From Stenotrophomonas maltophilia (GTDB lineage Bacteria > Pseudomonadota > Gammaproteobacteria > Xanthomonadales > Xanthomonadaceae): a DNA stretch of 64,000 nucleotides. How positions within the stretch are numbered: the stretch's first letter is position 1; every line of letters starts with the position of its first letter. The notes below the pieces were generated by a model that searched no databases, was not told the DNA's origin, and saw nothing but the letters and a program-made list of their open reading frames with translations. The position numbers and the translations under genes are program-made. Shown piece by piece: positions 33,901 to 42,555 of this stretch. Location: NCBI RefSeq assembly GCF_006970445.1, contig NZ_CP033877.1, forward strand, positions 1,124,750 to 1,188,749. The letters run 5' to 3'.

Positions 33901-34557
33901 CGTGCGGCCGAGCGCGCGCATCCCCAGCGGTTCGCTCAACACCGCGATCCACGTGTTGTCGATGTCGCGCAGCAGGGCCGCGCTGGCACCGTACAGCACC
34001 AGGTAGGCCACCAGGCCGATGTAGACCCACAGGATCGAGCGGGTCAGCGCCGCCAGCAGCGAGAGCAGCGCGGTGGTGAACAACAGGTTCGGAATGACGA
34101 TGACCGCGAACGTCCACGCATAGCCCTGCCAGCTGATCGGGCCCATGCGTTCGGGATCGACCCACGGCATGAACGGCGCCAGCCACAGCCCGAACGCGAT
34201 CAGGACGTAGACCAGCAGGCCTGCCGCCAGGGCGGCCGCGATGCGCCCGGCCAGGTAGTCGCGGCGTTTCACCGGGCTGGCGAAGATCAGCTCGGCGGTG
34301 CCCAGTTCGAAGTCACGCAGCAGCGCATTGCTGACGAACAGGGCAGTGACCAGCATGCCGAGCAGGGTGAAGATGCCCAGCATCTGCGCGATCACGGTGG
34401 GCGCGTTGCTGTGCACGTTGCCGCTGCCGCCACCGATCTGCACGGCGTCGCTGGAGGCCGCGGCGAAGGCGAGCAGGGCGAACAGCCCGGCCAGCAGCCA
34501 CAGCAGCGGGGAACGCAGCTGCTCGCGCAGCTCGAAACGGAAGAAGTTGAGGATCAT
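30973..34557 (-). CDS. ABC-2 type permease fused to an M1-family metallopeptidase
   Basis: An 1194-residue two-part protein. Residues about 1-560 form two sets of ABC-2 permease helices separated by a loop; 575-595 is a further membrane segment; the remainder is an M1 aminopeptidase-like domain facing the periplasm. The zinc motif HEIAHQWW is at 934-941, with the third ligand probably Glu958 in LSESLSQYSALMVMEQEYG. The spacing HEXXH-X19-E is one residue longer than the classic X18. It pairs with the ATPase gene 12 bp upstream. Such permease/peptidase fusions occur in Bacteroidetes and Xanthomonadaceae; the transported or cleaved substrate is unknown. Confidence 0.9.
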   Translation of the reverse strand: MILNFFRFELREQLRSPLLWLLAGLFALLAFAAASSDAVQIGGGSGNVHSNAPTVIAQMLGIFTLLGMLVTALFVSNALLRDFELGTAELIFASPVKRRDYLAGRIAAALAAGLLVYVLIAFGLWLAPFMPWVDPERMGPISWQGYAWTFAVIVIPNLLFTTALLSLLAALTRSILWVYIGLVAYLVLYGASAALLRDIDNTWIAVLSEPLGMRALGRTIRYWSTAERNSGIPELAGYLLANRALWLGVAAALFAATFALFRTERSGSGRRRWGRRQALPVADAAGARPTRATLPRVVPAFTATTAWRQFLRQVRFDTRGVLRSVPFIVLLVLGLANFLPSALFRQTLYGTSIWPVTSQMIMGLQGAFSWLLVIIVLFFAGELVWKERSARINEVTDAMPVPNWVPLLAKFTALLAVIVCFQAAGAVAAMGVQLAKGYTHLEPLLYLRSLALDSVVYILMGGLALVLQVLTNNKFVGYALLIVVMIGQGVLGLLDYTQNLYNFGSWPNAPYSDMNGYGHFLTGQLAFQGYWALFLLALMCLASAFWVRGVSQGLRQRLALAGRRLRGPTGAFAGLAALAFIGVGGWLYWSTNIRNEFISPDQQLDLQARYERELSKYRTLPQPRIVAVDNRVDLFPESQSMVIDANWTVRNTHAVPIQDVHVSMSDDKQLVAVDLGGQTLSMYDADLGYRIYRLATPLQPGESRNVHFRVVQKPNGLTAGQAPSNIVDNGTFFNSRVLPSFGYNEGAEISDRNERRKRDLGEPRRMPKLEDEAARANTYISNDADWLDFRTTVCTAPDQVALAPGYLQQETTVKGRRCFSYAMDRPMLNFYAYLSARWEVRRAKYRDIPIEVYFDPAHGYNVDRMIEAVQKSLAYYEANFTPYQHRQVRIIEFPGYARFAQSFANTIPYSEAIGFIADLRDPDKVDYVFYVTAHEIAHQWWAHQVIGANVQGATVLSESLSQYSALMVMEQEYGRQHMRQFLKRELDGYLSGRGGEAIEEQPLERVENQQYIHYQKGSLVFYRLREEIGEQALNRALKRFLQDKGYQQPPYTTSRELLGYIRAETPADRQQLVTDLFEKISFYDNRVMAASARKRDDGRYDVTLDLHAAKQYADGKGKESDAKMDDWVEVGVFANGPSGKERDQKVLYLQRHHITSATPKITVTVDEKPDEAGFDPYNKLIDRVSDDNRRKVTM

Positions 34558-34569
34558 GGCGTGCTCCGC

Positions 34570-35472
34570 TCAGGCTGCCGCGCGGGCACGGGCCTGCAGG
34601 CGCAGGCGCTGGAAGTACACGTCCTCGAGGTCGGGAGCCACGGCCGCAAAGCCGTCACCGGGGGCGTTGGCGCTGTGCACGTGGATCACCGGACGGCCAC
34701 CGACCAGGCGGGTCGACAGCACCACGTAGCGTGCTTCATGGTCGGCCAGTTCCGAAGGATCGACCTGCTTGCGCCAGACCTGGTGCTGCAGCGCGTCGAT
34801 GGCCTCGGCAGGGCGGCCGGTCAGCAGCACCTGGCCCTTGTTCATGATCGCCATCGTCGGGCACAGGTCGGTCACGTCCTCGACGATGTGGGTGGACAGG
34901 ATCACCGCCACGTTTTCGCCGATCGCCGCCAGCAGGTTGAGGAAGCGGTTGCGTTCCTCCGGGTCGAGGCCGGCGGTGGGTTCGTCGACGATCACCAGCC
35001 GCGGGTCACCCAGCAGCGCCTGGGCAATGCCGAAGCGCTGGCGCATGCCGCCGGAGTAGGTGCCCAGCTTGCGCTTGCGCGCGTCCCACAGGTTCACCTG
35101 CTGCAGCAGTCCATCGACCACCTCGCGGCGCTGGGCGCGCTGGGTCAGGCCTTTGAGCACCGCGAAGTGTTCCAGCAGGTCCAGCGCGCTGACTTTCGGG
35201 TACACGCCGAAATCCTGCGGCAGGTAGCCCAGCCGGCGGCGCACGGCGTCCTTGTCGCGCAGCACGTCGATCGGCGCCTCACCCGGAATGCTGAGGGTGG
35301 CCGTGCCACTGTCGGCCTCCTGCAGGGTGGACAGCGTGCGCATCAACGAGGACTTGCCGGCGCCGTTCGGGCCGAGCAGGCCGAACATGCCGCGCGGGAT
35401 GTCCAGGGTGACGTTGTTGAGGGCATGCACGCCGTTGGCGTACGTCTTGGACAGCGAATCGATCTTCAGCAT
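34570..35472 (-). CDS. ABC transporter ATP-binding protein
   Basis: A 300-residue ABC ATPase: Walker A GPNGAGKSS (34-42), signature YSGGMRQR (139-146), Walker B LVIVDEP (159-165), H-loop STHIVEDV. The C-terminal extension (about 225-300) ends LEDVYFQRLRLQARARAAA, as in ATPases of ABC-2 exporters. It powers the permease-peptidase fusion encoded 12 bp downstream. Start ATG at 35472 with GGGAAAGG about 12 bp upstream; the upstream extension to 35535 has no homology. Confidence 0.92.
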   Translation of the reverse strand: MLKIDSLSKTYANGVHALNNVTLDIPRGMFGLLGPNGAGKSSLMRTLSTLQEADSGTATLSIPGEAPIDVLRDKDAVRRRLGYLPQDFGVYPKVSALDLLEHFAVLKGLTQRAQRREVVDGLLQQVNLWDARKRKLGTYSGGMRQRFGIAQALLGDPRLVIVDEPTAGLDPEERNRFLNLLAAIGENVAVILSTHIVEDVTDLCPTMAIMNKGQVLLTGRPAEAIDALQHQVWRKQVDPSELADHEARYVVLSTRLVGGRPVIHVHSANAPGDGFAAVAPDLEDVYFQRLRLQARARAAA

Positions 35473-35603
35473 GCGACGTACACCTTTCCCTGGGCAATGT
35501 CTGCGCGTTATCCGCGCAACCGCGTCCGTGCGCATCCGCCGTTGGTCATGGGGGGAGAATCCCGCCGTCGTGCGTTGGGGTGTGGCCGGAGGTCTGGCGG
35601 CAC

Positions 35604-36635
35604 CTACCGGCGCAGCGACGATTCCCGCACCACCAGCTTCACCGGGATGCTCTGGCTGTCCACCGGCTGCCGCCCGATCAGTGCCAGCAGGCGCTCCACC
35701 AGCAGTTGGCCGGCCTGCTTGGTGTCCTGCTGCACGGTGGTCAGCGCCGGGGACACCGAAGCCGCCAGCGGGATGTCGTCGAAGCCGGTTACTGCCACGT
35801 CCTCCGGCACCCGCAGCCCGGCCTCGCGCAGGGCGCGCATCGCGCCGATGGCAATCAGGTCGCTGGCCGCGCAGATCGCATCGATCGGTTCGCCGCGCGC
35901 CAGCAGCGCCTGGCAGGCCTCCTGGCCGGAGGCTTCAGTGGTGATCGCATCGTGCTGCAGCGCCGGCTTCGCCGCCAGGCCGTGTTCCTGCAGGGCCGCC
36001 ACATGGCCGCGGTAGCGTTCCTGGAATTCGGGGTAGTGGCTGGACGCATGGCCGAGGAAGGCGATGCGGCGGCAGCCCTGCTGCAGCAGGTGGGTGGTGA
36101 TGTCGTGCCCGCCCTGGAAGTTGTCGCTGCCGATCGACACGCCGGGCTGGCCGGGCAGGGCGGCGCCCCAGCGCACGAAATGTGTGCCCTGTTCGACCAG
36201 CCGCTGCAGGCGGTCGCGCGATTCGTGGTAGTCACCGTAGCCGAGCAGGATGATGCCGTCGGCCTTGTTGCTGTCCTCGTAGTCGGCCTGCCAGTCGGTG
36301 GACAGCTGCTGGAACGAGACCAGCAGGTCCTGCCCGTGCAGGGCGCAGGCACGGGTGATCGAGCCCAGCATCGAGTGGAAGAACGGGTTGATCAGCGAGT
36401 CGTCGTTGGTTGGGTCCTCGAAGAACAGCAGGGCCAGCGTGCCGGCGTTGCGCAGGCGCAGGCTGGAGGCGTTCTTGTCGACCTTGTAGTTCAGCTCGCG
36501 GGCGATGCGCAGGATGCGCTCGCGGGTCTCGGCGTTGACCATCGGGCTGCCACGCAGGGCCCGCGACACGGTCGGCTGGGAGACCCCGGCCAGGTGGGCG
36601 ATGTCCAGGGAGGTGGCTTTGCCTTTGATCGTCAT
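35604..36635 (-). CDS. LacI family transcriptional regulator (candidate maltodextrin regulator)
   Basis: A 343-residue LacI-type repressor. Helix-turn-helix ATSLDIAHLAGVSQPTVSRALRGSPMVNAETRERI (7-41), hinge about 50-60 (LNYKVDKNASSLRLRNAGT), then the periplasmic-binding-protein-like effector domain (GFDDIPLAASVSPALTTVQQD near the C terminus). The HTH recognition residues are of the common QPTVSR class that binds ACGT-centred palindromes. The only such sites repeated in this window are the three TGAATACGTATGCA operators at 15-22 kb, making this a candidate for their regulator. Nothing next to it is sugar related, so the link is inference. Confidence 0.9.
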   Translation of the reverse strand: MTIKGKATSLDIAHLAGVSQPTVSRALRGSPMVNAETRERILRIARELNYKVDKNASSLRLRNAGTLALLFFEDPTNDDSLINPFFHSMLGSITRACALHGQDLLVSFQQLSTDWQADYEDSNKADGIILLGYGDYHESRDRLQRLVEQGTHFVRWGAALPGQPGVSIGSDNFQGGHDITTHLLQQGCRRIAFLGHASSHYPEFQERYRGHVAALQEHGLAAKPALQHDAITTEASGQEACQALLARGEPIDAICAASDLIAIGAMRALREAGLRVPEDVAVTGFDDIPLAASVSPALTTVQQDTKQAGQLLVERLLALIGRQPVDSQSIPVKLVVRESSLRR

Positions 36636-36927
36636 GTGTGGGCGGAGCGGGCAGGTGGGAGGTGCCCGGGCATGATGCCATGCGCAGACGCGAATGCCCC
36701 TCTTAACGTCGGCCTGGGCACAGGTAAGTCATTGCCGGACAAGGAAATCAGCGTGATCCTTCGGTGCGGTCGGGGTCTCCTGACCGGGCGGATGGCGGCG
36801 GCAATGGTAAGATGCGTCGTTCTCGCATTCCCCCAAATTTCAACAGGGGCGGCCCAGCGTACTGCACCCCCGGCCGGGGCTGTGCTATCACTGGCGGTCT
36901 GCCCCTGGACAACGGACGAAGGTACCT

Positions 36928-37503
36928 ATGGCGCGCGGCATCAACAAAGTCATCCTGGTCGGCAATCTCGGCAACGACCCGGACGTGAAGTACACCCAGG
37001 GCGGCATGGCGATCACCCGCATCAGCCTGGCCACCACCAGCGTCCGCAAGGACAAGGATGGCAACCAGCAGGAGCGCACCGAATGGCACCGCGTGGTGTT
37101 CTTCGGCAAGCTCGGCGAGATCGCCGGCGAGTACCTGCGCAAGGGCAGCTCGGTCTACGTCGAAGGCAGTCTGCGCTACGACAAGTACACCGGCCAGGAC
37201 GGCGTGGAGAAGTACTCCACCGACATCATTGCCGATGAAATGCAGATGCTGGGCGGCCGCGGTGAAGGCGGCGGCGGTGGCGGCGGTGGTGGCAACTACG
37301 GCGGCGATCGTCCGCAGCGCCAGCAGGCGCCGCGCCAGGAGTACGGCGGCGGCGGTGGCCAGCGTGGCGGCCAGGGTGGTGGCTATGGCAACCAGGGCGG
37401 CAACCAGGGCGGCGGTTACGGCAACCAGAGTGGCAACCAGCGCCCGCAGCCGCAGCAGGCGCCGCCGATGGACGACTTCGCTGACGACGATATTCCGTTC
37501 TGA
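36928..37503 (+). CDS. ssb: Single-stranded DNA-binding protein
   Basis: A 191-residue SSB. OB fold at 1-110 (MARGINKVILVGNLGNDPDVKYTQGGMAITRISLATTSVRKDKDGNQQERTEWHRVVFFGKLGEIAGEYLRKGSSVYVEG...), then a Gly/Gln/Asn-rich disordered linker and the acidic protein-interaction tip DDFADDDIPF. Coats ssDNA in replication, repair and recombination. The linker is long (about 70 residues) with GGYGNQGGNQ-type repeats. No clear LexA box was seen upstream. Confidence 0.96.
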   Translation: MARGINKVILVGNLGNDPDVKYTQGGMAITRISLATTSVRKDKDGNQQERTEWHRVVFFGKLGEIAGEYLRKGSSVYVEGSLRYDKYTGQDGVEKYSTDIIADEMQMLGGRGEGGGGGGGGGNYGGDRPQRQQAPRQEYGGGGGQRGGQGGGYGNQGGNQGGGYGNQSGNQRPQPQQAPPMDDFADDDIPF

Positions 37504-37532
37504 TTCCTACTTGACGATTTTAGTGTTGATAG

Positions 37533-37566
37533 AGGCCCTCATCTTTATGGATGGGGGCCTTTTTTG
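37533..37566 (+). terminator. Rho-independent terminator of ssb
   Basis: Stem AGGCCCTCAT/ATGGGGGCCT (one G:U) with an 8-nt loop and a run of seven T residues, 30 bp after the ssb stop. It marks the left border of the RHS island. Confidence 0.93.
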
Positions 37567-37988
37567 TTTGGCAGAATACGGCCGTGATCTAACCTTCTAC
37601 CTACAGCAAGGTGTTGATGGATGACTGGCGACACACCTGAGCGAATCAGAATGGAGAGCGACCCGGTAAAACCGTCTGCTCGAGCCCATCGCCGGTGCAT
37701 GGTTTCGGCGGGTCTTGATTACGGCGTGAAGGACAGGCATAAGCCTAGTGAGCTGGCGCGGGGCTGTCGCACACCCTACGAACACGGTTACCGCGGGCCT
37801 ATGCTCAATTGCGATGTGCTTCCCCAAAGCTTGTCTTGCCGCACAAAATCTGTCATTAGCTTGCTCTAGGATTTGCCGATCCCCAGAGAGGTCGGGGGAA
37901 AGATGTTCGTTCCGCGCATTAAGGACTGATGTCGGATGGAATCCTTTGGCCGGACTTGCCAATTGTCTTTCACATGGAGCGTGTACCA
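37567..37988. other. 422-bp gap between ssb terminator and the RHS gene
   Basis: Lower GC than the flanks. It holds short frames (for example 37621-37869) without homology or coding bias. It must contain the promoter of the RHS gene, but no convincing boxes were found. No tRNA or attachment-site repeat was recognised. Confidence 0.5.
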
Positions 37989-40900
37989 ATGGCATTTGCA
38001 ATGCCCCTGCGCAGTTACAAGGCTGCCGCGATCCTATCTTTCTGCTTGGCATTGGGCGGCCTATCGACTGCAAGTGCAGCCACCTACTACGGCCCTCCCT
38101 ACACGGTCCAGTCGTTTCGCGGGGTTGGTTCGTTTGAGAGCATAGGTGCGGCGGTCAACTTCTTGGTTGGGAAGATCCAAGCCCCTTGCCAACAGGACCC
38201 CAAGTGCACCAAGCCGCCCGTTGTCACGGTGCGATACGGCACCGACGGCTGGGCTGCGACGATCTACGTTAATGGAAGTGTTAGTGACAACGTTTTTGCT
38301 TCCGAGATATTGATTGGACAGCCCCAGAAGAATTTCGGCGGTTGCCAGAAGCGTTGTTCGGCCGGGCTCGGCTCCGCTACCGATGGAACTGGGGCTCGAG
38401 GTGCTGCTGATAGTGCTTCAAAGGCCAATGCCCGTGATCCAGGAAGCCCGTTTGAGGGTGACCCGATCAATACCTCCACTGGTAACTTCTATCGGCAGGA
38501 AACGGACTTCGAGTCTCCTTCAGGCCTGATGTTCCGGCGGTTCTACAACAGTTCTGCTCGTGCCCCGGGTTCTTCTTTGGGTCGTCAGTGGCGCCATCTT
38601 TTTGATCGGCGACTTGAAGTGCTTGCGCCCACCACGGGAGCGGCCGGAGACCGCACGTTCATTCGTGCCATTCGGCCGGATGGCAGTTCAGAGCTGTTCA
38701 CTCGAACCCCAAGCGGCTGGATCGTCGATGCCGATGTCGCAGACGTGCTCGTCGATCGAGAGGCGGGCACCGGCTATGCATTGCAGTTGGCGGCCAACCG
38801 CCAAACCGAAGTCTACGATGCAACAGGCTTGCTGAAGGAGGTCTATGACTCTGCAGGCAGGAAGCTTCTGTCCTTGCAGTATTCAGACGCAACCACGCCG
38901 GCAGATGTGGCGCCAGTCGCTGGGCTCCTGTTGACCGTTGGCGACGTCAGCGGGCGCACCTTGAGCTTCAAGTATGATGCCTCATCGCGATTGACCACGA
39001 TGATGTTGCCAGACGGTGCATCGCAAACGTTTGGCTACAACCCCGCAGGACAGCTTGCATCGGTGATCTATCCGGATACCACAAGCAAGGGCTACATCTA
39101 CAACGAAACAGCAAACAGTCCCACTGTCGCAGGGACGTCTTTCCTCACAGGGATTGTGGATGAGAAAGGCATCCGTTACGAGACCATTAAATTCGACTAC
39201 GCTCATCGCGCTTATCACGCTGAGTTCGCTGGCGGAGTTGATACCACAACTCTGGACTACGCCGCTTCCACCTGGAAGGGAACGCTGCCGGTAACCGTCA
39301 AGGGGCCACTCGGAGCCACTTCCAAGTTGGGCTTCGTGGATACAGGAAAGGGGCGTCTGATGCCCGCGGGTGGTTCGGCCGCCTGTGGTGACCAATGCAA
39401 CCAACCCTACAAGGCCATGACCTATGACGTGAACGGCTACCCGGCGTCGGTCACGGACTTCAAGGGAATCACTACAAGGACCACTTACACGGCTGACGGG
39501 CTGCTGGCCGAACAGGTTGACGCCGTCGACACCCCGCAGCAGCGCACCACCACGACCACGTGGGATAGCGCACTGCGTTTGCCCCTGAGCCGGGTGGTAA
39601 AGAACTCTGCGGGCGTGGCCGTTTCCAGCAGTTCATGGAAGTACAACGCGTTGGGCCTGGAGGTCGCGCGGTGCGAGGTGGATCCTGCCAATTCGGCTGT
39701 GGTCGGGTATGCGTGCGGAACTGCAACCAATGCACCCGCTGGGGTTCGTCAATGGACCACCGCCTACTGCTCGGCGGTGGATGCCACCCAATGCCCGCAA
39801 GTCGGTCTTGTCCTTGCCGAAGACGGGCCGCGGTCCGATGTTCAGGACGTTACCAGGTACAGCTACTACCTCACGGCGGATGAGTCGGGTTGCGGCGTTC
39901 TCGGGGGCTCCTGCCACCGTGCTGGTGACCTTCAGTCCGAGACCAATGCTCTCGGTCAAGTGACGACACGGCTGGCCTACGACCGAAATGGACGTGTCAG
40001 GCGCCTTCGAGACGCGACCGGCACGATCCATGATTTTGGCTATTCCACTCGAGGCAAGCTCACTTCGATAACCGAGCGGAACAGCATGGACGGAGCTGCG
40101 TCTACCAACGATCGCGTGACCTCCCTTTCCTATGATGCGACAGGCAATGTCGCCTCGATTGTTGACCCCGATGGAGTCTCCCTCAGCTACGCCTACGATG
40201 ATGCGCACCGTCTCGTCCAGATCAATGACGGGCCCGGGAACAACATTCGCTACACCCTCGATGTGGCAGGCAATCGCACCAAAGAGGAGGTGTTCGACGC
40301 AGGTGGTGTACTGAAGCGTTCGCTCTCTCGCGTTTACAACAAGTTGGGGCAACTGGTGTCCCAGAAGACGGCAGCGGGGAATTCAACCGACTTTACTTAT
40401 GACCTGACGAACAACGTCCAGCTCATCACCGATGCCCTGAAACGCAAGACGCAGTTTGAGTACGATGCCCTTGGCCAGCTAAGTCGGACGTTGCAGGATG
40501 TCGGCGGATTGGCCGTTCAGACCCGATATGAGTATGACGCCGAAGGCCGGACAAGCAGCGTCATTGATCCAAAGGGGCTCGCGACGACCTATCACTACTC
40601 CGGTCTCGGTGATCTCATCTCCCAGCAAAGTCCTGACACTGGACTGACCCTTGGTACGTACAACAGTGCAGGGCAGCCTGCCAGTCGTGTCGATGCGAAT
40701 GGGAAGACGGTCGCCTATGGCTTTGATGCCTTGGGGCGCGTCACACGCAAGGTCTATGGCGACCAGGAGATTGTGGCCACTTACTCCTACGACATCGCGG
40801 ACAGTGTATGTAATGCGAACGAGAGCTTCGCATCAGGTCGTTTGGCCGCACGTCAGGACCAAAGCGGCATGACGAAGTACTGCTACGACCAAGCGGGTAA

Positions 40901-42539
40901 CGTAACCAGAAAGGTCCAGGCTTTGGAAGGCAAGGTGCTATCCGTTCAATACAGCTACACCAAAGCAGGCCGTCTGAGTGGGCTTACTTATCCTGATGGA
41001 AGTCGCGTCGACTACGTGCGTGACACTACAGGCTCTGTCATTGAGGTCGGGGTTACCCGCCCTGGAGCTTCGCGCCAGATCCTTGTCTCTGGAGCGAAGC
41101 GCTATCCGTTTGGTCCCTCCGCTGGCTGGGTCTACGGCAATGGCCGCACCTTGCTGCGAGAGTTGGACCAGGACTATCGTCCCCTTGGGTTGCGCGGAAG
41201 CGGGGTAGGTGGACTCAGTGTTGGCTATACGTTCAATACCGCTGGAGATCTCATCGCCTTGAGCGGCTCTGCGACCGGGGAGCCGTCCATTGCGCTTGCT
41301 TACGACTCGTTGGGACGCCTCACGGCGTTCACGGATGCGGCCACAGGGGTCACTATCGAGAGCTATGCGTACGACGCAACGGGCAATCGCCTCTCGGCAA
41401 AGGTCAATGGCTTGGAGCAGACCTACGTTTACCCGGCAGAGAGCCATCGTCTGCAAAGCATTTCCGGTGCGGCACGGAGCTATGATTCTGTGGGGAACAT
41501 GGTGTCGAATGCCGGAAATGGAAGAGACTATTCCTACAGCGCAGCGAACCGCATGAGCATCGTGCGTCTGAACGGAGTGCCCGCTGCAGAGTATCGTTAC
41601 AACGAGCTGGGGCAGCAAAGCCGCCGGGTCGCGGGAGGGGAAGTCAGCCATTCCCTCTATGACGAACAAGGGCGATGGCTTGGTGACTACGGCTTGGACA
41701 CCGGTAGCGTTCAGCAGCTGATTTGGCTCGATGACCTGCCGGTAGGTGTAATGAAGGGGGATGCCCTTTTCTATGTTCAGGCGGATCATCTGGGGGCACC
41801 TCGAGTGATCATCGATCCTGTGCGAGACGCCGTTGTCTGGACCTGGGACTTGAAGAGCGAGGCGTTTGGCTCAACTTTGCCGAATGAAGATCCCGATCTG
41901 GACGGGGCCAACTTCGAGTTCAGTCTCCGCCTCCCTGGTCAAAGGTACGATGCGATTTCTGCTCTGAGTCAGAACATGCATCGTGATTATGATCCGGCTG
42001 CTGGACGGTATGTGCAGAGCGATCCAATCGGACTGGCGGCAGGGGTTTCAACGTACGCCTACGTCAATGGGAATCCCATGTCGGGTGTTGACCCCGATGG
42101 GCTGGACTCTATCGTGACGTATCAGAATCTTGGTGTTACCACATACTATGATGATGGCGGCAATGTTGTTAGATCCTGGCAGTCGCTAAGCGCCGTCGCA
42201 GGCAATGCGCTTCCCGGTGCGGCTGGTCCCTACCAGTCTGCAAATGTCTATCCCATAAGGGGGCCCTACAAGATGAACGACAGGGCTTATGGCCCCAACG
42301 ACATTCTGAAGACCGATGACCCGCGTGGCAGGTGGATCCATGGTGGTGGGTCAAGGCTCCGCAATCCGCTGGCGCCGAGGCAGGGCTGGACCCCGGCTGT
42401 GGGGTGCACCAGGATGCAGAACGAAGACATCCAGGAACTGGTTGATATGGTTCGCGAGGCAAAGGCTCGCAATCCTTCAAAACCGATCTCCTATCAGCGG
42501 ATGAACTACGAACGCCCGGTGATCATCCCATTCTTCTGA
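37989..42539 (+). CDS. Exported RHS-repeat polymorphic toxin with a YkuD/Tlde1-like C-terminal tip
   Basis: A 1516-residue RHS protein. Sec signal peptide MAFAMPLRSYKAAAILSFCLALGGLSTASA; DUF6531-like GDPINTSTGNFYRQETDFESPSGLMFRRFYNS at about 150-185; dozens of YD repeats (YDATGN, YDALGQ, YEYDAEGR...) to the core-end motif YDPAAGRYVQSDPIGLAAGVSTYAYVNGNPMSGVDPDGL. After this (from 42105) comes a 145-residue variable tip with WIHGGGS...APRQGWTPAVGCTRMQNEDIQELVDMV, matching the His...GC(I/T)RM.N.D..EL pattern of L,D-transpeptidase-like (YkuD, DUF2778/Tlde1) domains. Predicted target: peptidoglycan in the periplasm. The ATG at 37989 has GGAG 9 bp upstream; Met codons at 37929 and 37974 are less suitable. 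Confidence 0.9.
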   Translation: MAFAMPLRSYKAAAILSFCLALGGLSTASAATYYGPPYTVQSFRGVGSFESIGAAVNFLVGKIQAPCQQDPKCTKPPVVTVRYGTDGWAATIYVNGSVSDNVFASEILIGQPQKNFGGCQKRCSAGLGSATDGTGARGAADSASKANARDPGSPFEGDPINTSTGNFYRQETDFESPSGLMFRRFYNSSARAPGSSLGRQWRHLFDRRLEVLAPTTGAAGDRTFIRAIRPDGSSELFTRTPSGWIVDADVADVLVDREAGTGYALQLAANRQTEVYDATGLLKEVYDSAGRKLLSLQYSDATTPADVAPVAGLLLTVGDVSGRTLSFKYDASSRLTTMMLPDGASQTFGYNPAGQLASVIYPDTTSKGYIYNETANSPTVAGTSFLTGIVDEKGIRYETIKFDYAHRAYHAEFAGGVDTTTLDYAASTWKGTLPVTVKGPLGATSKLGFVDTGKGRLMPAGGSAACGDQCNQPYKAMTYDVNGYPASVTDFKGITTRTTYTADGLLAEQVDAVDTPQQRTTTTTWDSALRLPLSRVVKNSAGVAVSSSSWKYNALGLEVARCEVDPANSAVVGYACGTATNAPAGVRQWTTAYCSAVDATQCPQVGLVLAEDGPRSDVQDVTRYSYYLTADESGCGVLGGSCHRAGDLQSETNALGQVTTRLAYDRNGRVRRLRDATGTIHDFGYSTRGKLTSITERNSMDGAASTNDRVTSLSYDATGNVASIVDPDGVSLSYAYDDAHRLVQINDGPGNNIRYTLDVAGNRTKEEVFDAGGVLKRSLSRVYNKLGQLVSQKTAAGNSTDFTYDLTNNVQLITDALKRKTQFEYDALGQLSRTLQDVGGLAVQTRYEYDAEGRTSSVIDPKGLATTYHYSGLGDLISQQSPDTGLTLGTYNSAGQPASRVDANGKTVAYGFDALGRVTRKVYGDQEIVATYSYDIADSVCNANESFASGRLAARQDQSGMTKYCYDQAGNVTRKVQALEGKVLSVQYSYTKAGRLSGLTYPDGSRVDYVRDTTGSVIEVGVTRPGASRQILVSGAKRYPFGPSAGWVYGNGRTLLRELDQDYRPLGLRGSGVGGLSVGYTFNTAGDLIALSGSATGEPSIALAYDSLGRLTAFTDAATGVTIESYAYDATGNRLSAKVNGLEQTYVYPAESHRLQSISGAARSYDSVGNMVSNAGNGRDYSYSAANRMSIVRLNGVPAAEYRYNELGQQSRRVAGGEVSHSLYDEQGRWLGDYGLDTGSVQQLIWLDDLPVGVMKGDALFYVQADHLGAPRVIIDPVRDAVVWTWDLKSEAFGSTLPNEDPDLDGANFEFSLRLPGQRYDAISALSQNMHRDYDPAAGRYVQSDPIGLAAGVSTYAYVNGNPMSGVDPDGLDSIVTYQNLGVTTYYDDGGNVVRSWQSLSAVAGNALPGAAGPYQSANVYPIRGPYKMNDRAYGPNDILKTDDPRGRWIHGGGSRLRNPLAPRQGWTPAVGCTRMQNEDIQELVDMVREAKARNPSKPISYQRMNYERPVIIPFF

Positions 42540-42555
42540 GCATTCAGAGATCATT

